A DNA stretch of 53,924 nucleotides from Betaproteobacteria bacterium (GTDB lineage: Bacteria > Pseudomonadota > Gammaproteobacteria > Burkholderiales > UBA6910), in NCBI GenBank assembly GCA_016183615.1, contig JACPEG010000046.1, forward strand, positions 1 to 53,924, in the 5' to 3' direction. Positions 8,774 through 15,607 of the stretch are shown here, in pieces. Position 1 is the first letter of the stretch. Each line of letters opens with the position of its first letter. The notes under the pieces were generated by a model. The model was not told the DNA's origin and did no database searches. It saw nothing but the letters and a program-made list of their open reading frames with translations. The translations under genes were made by a program, and so were the position numbers.

Positions 8774-10110
8774 ATGCGCATGACAGAAAACCAAAACGTC
8801 GAATACAAGCAATCCTGGCGCGACGAGTACCTGAAATGGATTTGTGGGTTCGCCAACGCCCAGGGCGGCGTGCTGGAGATTGGCCGGAACGACAAGGGTG
8901 AGGTGGTCGGGGTGGCCGATGCGGCCAGGCTGCTGGAGGATCTGCCCAACAAGATGCGGGATTTGCTCGGTATAGTCGCCGACGTTGACCTGCTGAGGAA
9001 ACGTGGCAGGAACTATATCCGGATCACGGTCGAGCCCTATCCCTATCCTATCAGCTATTAGGGCGAGTACCACTATCGCAGCGGTTCCACCAAACAGATG
9101 CTCAGGGGGCCGCGCTTGACCAGTTTCTGCTGCGCAAGCAGGGGCGGCATTGGGATGGCGTGCCGGTGCCTCATGTTGTACCGGGCGCTCTCGATTCGCG
9201 CATTCTGGCCGATTTCCGCAAGCGAGCCGCCCGCAGCCGGCGCTTGTCCGAGGATGTCTTGAAGGAACCTGATGCCGCCCTGATCGACAAGCTGCGGTTG
9301 ATCGACGGGCAGTATCTCAAGCGTGCCGCGGTCCTACTGTTCCATCCCGATCCGGAACGGTTCGTGACCGGGGCCTACGTCAAGATCGGGCATTTCCGTA
9401 CCGACGCCGACCTGCTGTATCACGACGAGGTCCATGGCGACCTGTTTTCACAGGTGGACAAGACCACAGACCTGCTGCTGACGAAGTACCTGAAGGCCCT
9501 GATCTCTTACGAAGGCATCCAGCGGGTGGAAACCTACCCGGTGCCGGAAGAGGCGCTGCGCGAAGCGGTACTGAACGCCATCGCCCACAAGGACTATGGC
9601 AGCGGCATTCCGATCCAGATCAGCGTCTACGACGACCGGGTCATGCTGTGGAATCCGGGACAGTTGCCGCCGGGCTGGACGGTGGAGCGGTTGACCCAGA
9701 AACACTCCTCCCACCCGTTCAATCCGGACGTGGCCAACGCCTTTTTCCGCGCCGGGATGATCGAGGCCTGGGGGCGGGGTATCGAACGGATCGTGGAGGC
9801 CTGCAAAACGGCTGGAGTGCCAGAGCCGGAGTTTCGCTACGAGCAGACGGGGCTGTGGACGGTCTTTCGTTTCGCCACTGCGGGTGAAGCAAAAACGCCG
9901 GTAAAAACGCCGGTAAAAACGCCGGAGCGGATTCTCGAAGTCCTTGCGGGCAGCCCTCGTCTGACGCTGGCAGAGGTCGCCGGCATGATCGGCAAGTCCC
10001 TGAGAGCCGTGGAGCGTGCCAGCGCCAGGCTGGTGAAGGAAGGGCGCCTGCGCTACGTTGGTCCGCGCAAGGGCGGGCGCTGGGAGGTCGCCGGGGGCGA
10101 TGGTGAGTAA
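8774..10110 (+). pseudogene. AlbA_2/RecG-like (COG2865) regulator, broken by a stop and a frameshift
   Basis: The N-terminal part (NVEYKQSWRDEYLKWICG, ANAQGGVLEIG) is an AlbA_2/Schlafen-like domain. The larger part from about 9160 has the HATPase_c_4 region (EEALREAVLNAIAHKDY, AWGRGIERI) and a C-terminal winged helix. The frame is cut by TAG at 9059-9061. It is then shifted by what looks like loss of one G in the run at 9105-9109; adding a G restores GAALDQFLLRKQGRHWDG through to the downstream frame. A 12-base unit repeated about three times near 9894-9930 codes a KTPVKTPVKTP linker. Intact members are about 450-500 residues and act as predicted transcriptional regulators or RecG-like proteins. 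The two lesions would be sequencing errors only if both are artefacts. Confidence 0.8.
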
Positions 10111-10126
10111 GGGCGGCCGGAAGGCA

Positions 10127-10261
10127 ATGAGGACCATGACGATCCGGATCGAGCGCGACGAGCGTACCGCGCAGACCCGCATGAAGGCGGGCTTTGTTCG
10201 CGCCTCGAAGAGCGGGAAGTACCAGGGCGAGCACCGCAGCTTCGAGTCGCCGGCCGGCTGA
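10127..10261 (+). pseudogene. Truncated HVO_A0114/COG4190-like DNA-binding regulator
   Basis: The frame codes MRTMTIRIERDERTAQTRMK, then AGFVRASKSGKYQGEHRSFE, then SPAG and a stop. This resembles the N-terminal segment of COG4190-type putative antitoxin/regulators, which continue with a helix-turn-helix region. Here the frame ends exactly where the DUF4143 remnant begins, so the winged helix is lost. GAGGA lies before the second ATG at 10136. A working protein is unlikely. The family call rests on the SFESP segment and is tentative. Confidence 0.4.
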
Positions 10262-10494
10262 AGAATTCCTCCAGCGAAATGCCATCCGCGCCCACCAGGA
10301 GCTTGCGCTTCGGGCGGAACGCGCGGTCGAAGGCTTCCATTCCCCGCAACGTGTCGCGGCGCCGGCCGGTCTTGACTTCGATGGCCGCGATTGCGCGGCC
10401 CTTGCGCAGCACGAAATCCACTTCCGTCCCCCGCTCCCGCCAGTAGGTGATTTCTAAGCTGGTCCCGATGGCGGCCTTGACCGATTGAGTGTTC
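10247..10494 (-). pseudogene. C-terminal domain of a DUF4143-type ATPase (copy C, longest)
   Basis: On the minus strand the frame reads SVKAAIGTSLEITYWRERG, then TEVDFVLRKGRAIAAIEVK, then TGRRRDTLRGMEAFDRAF and ends KLLVGADGISLEEFFSRPA. This is a well preserved PD-(D/E)XK-like DUF4143 C-terminus, with the VDF...EVK residues intact. No start codon, AAA domain or N-terminal part exists upstream. Immediately beyond its 5' edge lies an array of palindromes that could be the gene's old promoter region. It is the best preserved of three copies of this tail within 3 kb. Confidence 0.65.
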
Positions 10495-10522
10495 GCCGCC
10501 GCCGGAGCTTCCTTACAAATTG

Positions 10523-10582
10523 CTCAGTACACTGAGTAAATTTACTCAATGCGCTGAGTAAATTTGCTCGACGTCCTGAGTA
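10523..10582. repeat. Palindrome array with 22-bp period
   Basis: A perfect 16-bp palindrome, TGAGTAAATTTACTCA, lies at 10533-10548. A near copy (TGAGTAAATTTGCTCG) begins at 10555 and the half-site TGAGTA recurs at 10577, so the period is 22 bp, about two DNA turns. Just upstream CTCAGTACACTGAG (10523-10536) forms a further dyad sharing the same half-site. This looks like a multi-site operator for a dimeric repressor, next to the 5' side of the DUF4143 remnant. The stretch is AT-rich in a GC-rich context. The gap 10495-10826 otherwise holds only one dispersed repeat. Confidence 0.6.
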
Positions 10583-10641
10583 GACGGGAGACACCGGGGG
10601 AGGCGTTCGGGGCGGGTCCGCGATTTTCTGAGGAGGCTTGC

Positions 10642-10681
10642 TTCACCCCCACCCTGGCCCTCCCCTGTCGAGGGGGAGGGA
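10642..10681. repeat. Dispersed GC-rich palindromic repeat, family 1
   Basis: TCACCCCCACCCTGGCCCTC followed by an imperfect CCCC-GTCGA-GGGGG hairpin. The same element recurs at 12104-12141 (with a partial second copy to 12203), 14016-14052, 20545-20580 (variant) and 21906-21945 (inverted). All lie between genes, as REP-like elements do. Confidence 0.75.
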
Positions 10682-10826
10682 GTAGCTGTAGGTCGGCAAC
10701 CCTTTGCCGACATTCCCCAGTGGATGGAGCGGGAAGGGGTTTGCGCCCTACCGAGTGATTTACGAATGGCGCGCGGAGCCCGCCTGATCGCGTCCGCGAC
10801 CCAGCGATCGGCGGGTGCAGTCCGCC

Positions 10827-11399
10827 CTACGACCCTCCGGCGGAGCGGCGCCGGGCCCGCCGGCGCCGCAGTACCCAAACCATCACGCCGGCCGCCGCAA
10901 TGGCGACGAATAGCAGTTCTTCGATGCGGCGCAGGTCGGCGAGCACTTGTTCCACCGCCTGGGCAAACAGGTAGCCTGCGGCCACTACGACGACGGACCA
11001 AAACACCGCGGCCACCGCGTTGAGCCACAGGTAGCGCGGGCCGGGGACAGCGCTCATGCCGAGCCCCACCGGGCCGGCGATACGCACGCCGTAGATGAAG
11101 CGCATCACCAGGATGAAAAGAGTGCCGTGCCGCTCCAGGTGCGGCTTCACGCGCTCCATGGCGGCGGCGGCGGGTGGGAAGCGGGCGAGGAGGCGATCGC
11201 CGTAGCGGCGCCCCAGCCAGAAATAGAGCTGGTCGCCGGCAAAGGCACCGGCGAAGGCGAGGGCTGCGACCCAGGGAAAGCTCAGGTATCCGAGGCGCAC
11301 TGCGACCCCCGCCAGCACCAGCACCGTCTCGCCTTCCAGGAACGCGCCCGCGAGAACCACCCAGTAGCCGTAGGTCTCGACGAGTTGCTGCAGAGTCAC
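10827..11399 (-). CDS. DedA-family membrane protein
   Basis: A 190-residue integral membrane protein of the DedA/SNARE-associated family, whose members help move lipid carriers and maintain the membrane and proton motive force. Family marks are an N-terminal hydrophobic stretch with the acidic FLEGETVLVLAG motif, AFAGAFAGDQLYFWLGRR, and the MRFIYGVRIAGPVGLGMS segment with its conserved arginine region. The C-terminus ends in an Arg-rich tail (RRRRARRR) after a final membrane segment. It is the only gene on its strand here with no obvious operon partner; the next minus-strand gene upstream ends 113 bases away. Confidence 0.9.
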   Translation of the reverse strand: MTLQQLVETYGYWVVLAGAFLEGETVLVLAGVAVRLGYLSFPWVAALAFAGAFAGDQLYFWLGRRYGDRLLARFPPAAAAMERVKPHLERHGTLFILVMRFIYGVRIAGPVGLGMSAVPGPRYLWLNAVAAVFWSVVVVAAGYLFAQAVEQVLADLRRIEELLFVAIAAAGVMVWVLRRRRARRRSAGGS

Positions 11400-11512
11400 G
11401 GCCCAATTGTATCCCGATGGGCGACGGGGCGCGGCTCACCAAGCGCCCATGGACGCTCCATCGGGAACGGGGCCGCGCTGCGGGAAAAGCCGCGCCCCCG
11501 GGCCGATGGCGA

Positions 11513-11872
11513 TCAGCGGTACTCGGGCGCCGGGCTGCGTCCTCCCGGTTCGCCCGGGCCGCGGCCGTCGTGGCGCTTGCGCATTTCTTCGCGCATGGCG
11601 CGCATCGCCTGGTGCTCCTGGCGGCGGCAGTCGCGCAGCTGGTCCACGTTGGTCGCGGCCTGCACGCAGAACTGGGCGCGCTGCATGGCCTGGATGCGGG
11701 TGTCGAGGAACTTGAGGGCCTTCGCCTTGTATTCCTCGAACTTCTGCGGGTCCGGCTGGGACGGGCGGTGCGCGGTGCCGGGAGTTTCGGCAAAGGCGGT
11801 GGCGGCGGTGAGACCGGTGAGCGCGGACAGGGCGAGGGCGGTGCCGATGGCGATCAGGCGAGGGTTTTTCAT
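11513..11872 (-). CDS. Small predicted periplasmic protein
   Basis: A 119-residue protein with a clear Sec signal peptide (MKNPRLIAIGTALALSALTG, then a cleavage-like AFA-ET). The mature part is helical and charged and contains two cysteines (AQFCVQAATN and LRDCRRQEH). Its C-terminus is rich in Gly, Pro and Arg. The ATG at 11872 is chosen because AGGAG lies 6 bases upstream and the signal peptide begins there. The composition and a repeated REEMRKRH-type helix recall small Spy/CpxP-like periplasmic proteins, but the family LTXXQ motif is not seen, so no function is assigned. Confidence 0.7.
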   Translation of the reverse strand: MKNPRLIAIGTALALSALTGLTAATAFAETPGTAHRPSQPDPQKFEEYKAKALKFLDTRIQAMQRAQFCVQAATNVDQLRDCRRQEHQAMRAMREEMRKRHDGRGPGEPGGRSPAPEYR

Positions 11873-12103
11873 GGATAGCTCCTTCGTTTGAGGTTGGTGG
11901 GGACGGGAATCCGTCCCCTCGCTTCCATTGTCCATCCGCTTGCCGGAACGTTCGCGGGAAATTGGTAACAAATCGTTTCTGGATGCGGGTCTCGCAAGAT
12001 TTCGTAACAAATCGATTCGGGATGCGGGTGTCGCAGGGCGCGCGAGCGTACTGTGTGAGAGGCGTTGCAGCAGATCAGATGATACGGCGCGATGGAGGCG
12101 ATT

Positions 12104-12203
12104 CACCCCCACCCCGGCCCTCCCCCCTCAAGGGGGAGGGAGAAAAAAGCTGGGGAGGCGGCGATGAGGCGGACGTGGCGGCCCCCCCCTCAAGGGGGAG
12201 GGA
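12104..12203. repeat. Family 1 palindromic repeat, one full and one partial copy
   Basis: TCACCCCCACCCCGGCCCTC and its GGGGGAGGG arm occupy 12104-12141. A second hairpin with the same arms but without the leader lies at 12182-12203. They lie between the rhlE stop and the small periplasmic gene. Confidence 0.7.
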
Positions 12204-12250
12204 GAAAAAGCGCGGAGACTTGGCCCCTCGACGGGGGGTCGTCGCAGCGG

Positions 12251-13780
12251 CTAGATCTTTCTGCCCTGGGACGACCCGCGGAACAGCGCCGGGACCGGCG
12301 CCGGGCCGCTGCGGCGCCCGGTGCTCCGGGCCGTGGCCGGCGCGGCGGGTTGATGCCGCGAGCCGGAGTGCGAGGCGGCCGGGGCGCGGTTTCCGTGGTG
12401 AGGTTCACCACGCCGAACCTGTTCCTGCCGTCCTGCGCCGCGCTGCTGATCCCGGTGTTCCCCGTGCCGGCTTTGTTCCTGGCGTCCGCCGCGGCGGTTC
12501 GAATCCCGCTGCGCGTTGCCGCGCTCGCGGTGGAACGGATCGGCGTTGGCGTTGCTGCGGGGCTGGACGTCCCGATGGCTGTGGGCGTGGGGTTTCGGTT
12601 CCGCGGGTTGCGCTTCCTGGGGCGCGTGCCTGCCCGGCTCGAAGCCCGGCACCATGTGGCGTTCGATGCGGCGCTTGATCAGGCGCTCGATGCCGGAGAG
12701 CAGGGGATGCTCGTCGGAGGAGACCAAAGAGATCGCCTCCCCGGTGCTGCCGGCGCGGCCGGTGCGGCCGATGCGGTGCACGTAGTCCTCGGGCACGTGG
12801 GGCAGGTCGAAGTTGACCACGTGGGGTAGCTCCTGGATGTCGAGCCCGCGGGCGGCGATGTCGGTCGCCACCAGCACCCGCACGTTGCCGTCCTTGAAGC
12901 CCTTCAGCGCACGCACCCGCTGGGGCTGGCTCTTGTTGCCGTGGATGGCGTCGGCCTCGATGCCGTCGCGGTTGAGCTGCTGGGCCAGGCGGTTGGCGCC
13001 GTGCTTGGTCTTGGTGAACACCAGCACCTGCTGCCAGTTCCCCGAGTCGACCAAGTGCGAGAGCAGTTCGCGCTTGCGGTCCTTGCTCACCGGGTGGACC
13101 CGCTGGGCGACCAGCTCGGATTCCGCGTTGCGGCGCGCTACCTCGATGCTTGCGGGGTCGTTGAGCAGCGAATCGGCGAGCTTGCGGATCTCATCCGAGA
13201 AGGTGGCCGAGAACAGCAGGTTCTGGCGCTTCGCCGGCAGCAGTGCGAGGATTTTGCGGATGTCGCGGATGAAGCCCATGTCGAGCATGCGGTCCGCTTC
13301 GTCCAGCACCAGGATTTCCACCTGGGTGAGATTCACCGTCTTCTGCTGCACGTGATCCAGCAGGCGCCCGGGGGTCGCCACCAGGATGTCCACGCCGCGC
13401 CTGAGCGCCTCGATCTGGGGATTGATGCCGACCCCGCCGTAGATCAGCGTGGATTTGAGGGGCAGGTGCTTGCCGTAGGTGCGCACGCTTTCCTCCACCT
13501 GGGCCGCGAGCTCCCGGGTGGGCGTGAGGATCAGCGCCCGCACCGGATGGCGCGCGGGGGAAGTCGAAGTGTTGGCGTGTCCCGCCAGCCGCTGCAAGAG
13601 CGGCAGGGTGAAGCCGGCGGTCTTGCCGGTGCCGGTCTGGGCGCCGGCCAGCACGTCGCGGCCGGCGAGGATCACCGGGATGGCCTGGGCCTGGACCGGC
13701 GTGGGTTGGGTATAGCCCTGTTCGGAAACAGCGCGGGTGAGCTCGGCGCGCAGGCCGAGGCTTGCAAACGATTGCGTCAA
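12251..13780 (-). CDS. rhlE: DEAD-box ATP-dependent RNA helicase RhlE
   Basis: A 509-residue DEAD-box helicase. Motifs run in order: Q motif ([14 protein letters not shown]), Walker [21 protein letters not shown] in [16 protein letters not shown] in [17 protein letters not shown] in [16 protein letters not shown], and HRIGRTGR. After the core (about residue 375) comes a low-complexity basic tail rich in His, Arg, Gln and Gly, typical of RhlE and used for RNA contact. RhlE unwinds structured RNA, helps ribosome maturation and degradosome function, and is often cold-induced. It is monocistronic; about 150 bases upstream contain a likely leader and no other gene. Confidence 0.95.
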   Translation of the reverse strand: MTQSFASLGLRAELTRAVSEQGYTQPTPVQAQAIPVILAGRDVLAGAQTGTGKTAGFTLPLLQRLAGHANTSTSPARHPVRALILTPTRELAAQVEESVRTYGKHLPLKSTLIYGGVGINPQIEALRRGVDILVATPGRLLDHVQQKTVNLTQVEILVLDEADRMLDMGFIRDIRKILALLPAKRQNLLFSATFSDEIRKLADSLLNDPASIEVARRNAESELVAQRVHPVSKDRKRELLSHLVDSGNWQQVLVFTKTKHGANRLAQQLNRDGIEADAIHGNKSQPQRVRALKGFKDGNVRVLVATDIAARGLDIQELPHVVNFDLPHVPEDYVHRIGRTGRAGSTGEAISLVSSDEHPLLSGIERLIKRRIERHMVPGFEPGRHAPQEAQPAEPKPHAHSHRDVQPRSNANADPFHRERGNAQRDSNRRGGRQEQSRHGEHRDQQRGAGRQEQVRRGEPHHGNRAPAASHSGSRHQPAAPATARSTGRRSGPAPVPALFRGSSQGRKI

Positions 13781-14015
13781 GAAAATCTCCTGAAATCGGC
13801 CTGCCGCGGCATTACGCCGTCAGAACCGGTTCAGGCAGACAAAAACCTGGATTGAGAAAATCGGGGAGTTCGGGGAACAACCGCGAGGGGACCGGGCCGC
13901 CAACCGGATGAGGCAACCGCGAGAACTTGGGGCGCATTATACACGGATTCGCCGCCGCGACAGGGGAGTTTGCCTCAAATTCATCTGACCGCCGGCAAAT
14001 TCATGCGAAGGACAT

Positions 14016-14052
14016 CACCCCCACCCTGACCCTCCCCCATCGAGGGGGAGGG
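14016..14052. repeat. Family 1 palindromic repeat
   Basis: TCACCCCCACCCTGACCCTC and its CCCCCATCGAGGGGGAGGG hairpin. It is the cleanest copy of the family in this window, lying just before the 62-bp tandem array. Confidence 0.75.
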
Positions 14053-14080
14053 AACCCCCGCGCGGTGCCGGCCCCGGCAC

Positions 14081-14341
14081 GTAGGGCGGAACCATGGAGT
14101 GGGTTCCGCCGGTGGTCTCCGGGGCAATGGCGATCGGCGCCCGTAGGGTAGAACCGCGGAGTGGGTTCCGCCGGTGGTCTCCGGGGCAATGGCGAAGTGG
14201 GTTCCGCCGGTGGTCTCCGGGGCAATGGCGATCGGCGCCCGTAGGGTAGAACCGCGGAGTGGGTTCCGCCGGTGGTCTCCGGGGCAATGGCGATCGGCGC
14301 CCGTAGGGCGGAACCACGGAGTGGGTTCCGCCGGGGGTCTG
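14081..14341. repeat. 62-bp tandem repeat array with internal hairpin
   Basis: Units starting GTAGGG at 14081, 14143, 14241 and 14303 repeat with a 62-bp period. A 36-bp partial unit is inserted between the second and third. Each unit carries an arm like GGAACC...GGGTTCCGCC that can fold into a hairpin, plus a GGTCTCCGGGGCAATGGCG block. The array fills most of the gap between rhlE and the CapA-type gene (13781-14366). The remainder of that gap holds one family 1 repeat and no gene. Confidence 0.85.
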
Positions 14342-14366
14342 GCAAACCTGTCTGCAGAACGGGACA

Positions 14367-15605
14367 TTAGCGCCACGACACCTCAAGCGTGCCGTCGGCA
14401 CCCGGCGCGACCCGGGTGCCGAAGCGGGCGCCTTCCCGGTGCAGGACCTCCGCGAGCCAGCGGGCATCCTGGGGCGCGGCACGATTCAGGCGGAAGCGCC
14501 GGATCTGCAGGGGCGTCAGGCTGAGGCGCAGCAGCCGGCCGCTCGCGGGTTCCAGCGTCCCGAAGTACATCAGCACCAGGTCGCCGCGGAACTGCTCGTA
14601 GCCGCGGATGCCCTCGTAGTCGTTCAGGAAATCGCCGCAGCCGTAGAGGATCAGCCGCTCCCGGTACACTTCGATCGCCCGCGGATGGTGGGAGGAGTGG
14701 CCGTGCACGATGTCCACGCCCGCCTCGTCGATGAGCCCGCGGGCGAACGCGACTTGCTCGGCGGGAATCCCGTAGCCCCAGTTGCTGCCCCAGTGAATCG
14801 AGGCGACGACGATATCGTTCGAACGCGTCGCCACCCGGATCTCCGCGGCGACACGCTTCAGCGTGCGCGTGGAAAGATTCGGCAGGAAATTCACGCCCGG
14901 CGATTTCGGGCCCGCGGCCCAGTCACCGGGAATGCCGCTGGAATCGGAACCGTAGGCGAAGACGAGCACTCTCGCCTTGCCGGGAATCTCCAGCACTGCC
15001 GGCGTCGCCGCCCCCGCCTGATCGCGCCCCGCGCCGGCAGTGCGGATTGCCGCGCCCTTCAGCGTGACGAGGGTTTCTTCGAGCCCGTGGTAGCCCCAGT
15101 CCAGCACGTGGTTGTTGGCGAGCGCGCAGCAGTCGATGCCGGCGGCGCTGAGGATGGGGACGTTGGCCGGATGCATCCGGTAGTGGATGCCCTTGCCCTT
15201 CCAGCGGTCGTCGCTCGCCGTGACCGCGGTTTCCAGGTTGACGACCTTCGCGTCGGGCGCGACCCGCCGGAATTCCTCCAGCGCGTCGCCCCACACGCAG
15301 GCGAAATCCACGGGCTTCGGAATCGGGCCGTTGGCCTGCTCCGCGATCTGCACGTAGCCGCGGGCATCGGTCAGGTAGGGCTCGAAGAGTCGCGGATCGC
15401 CCGGGTGGGGCAGGACCTGGTCGATGCCGCGGCCGGTCATCACATCGCCGGCGAGGAACAGGGTGAGGGGGCCGGTCCTCGATGCCGCCGCGGCGCGCTC
15501 CGCTTCGGAGGCCGCGAGCGCGGGGCCCGAACCGAACCCGCCGCCCAGCGCGCCCAGCATCGCCGCCGCGGTGTGCTGGAGGAAGACTCTGCGGCGTTCG
15601 CTCAC
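14367..15605 (-). CDS. CapA-family (PGA_cap) metallophosphatase-like exported protein
   Basis: A 412-residue protein of the CapA/poly-gamma-glutamate-type family with a calcineurin-like fold. Metal-binding-type motifs are LFLAGDVMTGRG, VVNLETAVTAS, ALANNHVLDWGYHG, ASIHWGSNWGY and VHGHSSHHPRAIEV. The N-terminus (SERRRVFLQHTAAAMLGALG) is a twin-arginine signal, so the folded protein is exported. The start is GTG 15605, two bases after the upstream stop; no ATG is better placed. It is last in a five-gene operon of cell-envelope enzymes. The substrate is unknown; cleavage or polymerisation of an envelope polymer is the best guess. Confidence 0.8.
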   Translation of the reverse strand: MSERRRVFLQHTAAAMLGALGGGFGSGPALAASEAERAAAASRTGPLTLFLAGDVMTGRGIDQVLPHPGDPRLFEPYLTDARGYVQIAEQANGPIPKPVDFACVWGDALEEFRRVAPDAKVVNLETAVTASDDRWKGKGIHYRMHPANVPILSAAGIDCCALANNHVLDWGYHGLEETLVTLKGAAIRTAGAGRDQAGAATPAVLEIPGKARVLVFAYGSDSSGIPGDWAAGPKSPGVNFLPNLSTRTLKRVAAEIRVATRSNDIVVASIHWGSNWGYGIPAEQVAFARGLIDEAGVDIVHGHSSHHPRAIEVYRERLILYGCGDFLNDYEGIRGYEQFRGDLVLMYFGTLEPASGRLLRLSLTPLQIRRFRLNRAAPQDARWLAEVLHREGARFGTRVAPGADGTLEVSWR

Positions 15606-15607
15606 CG

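Noticed and set aside
14081..14341. Possible CRISPR array
   Set aside because: The units are contiguous repeats of 62 bp with no unique spacers of constant length, and no cas genes are nearby.
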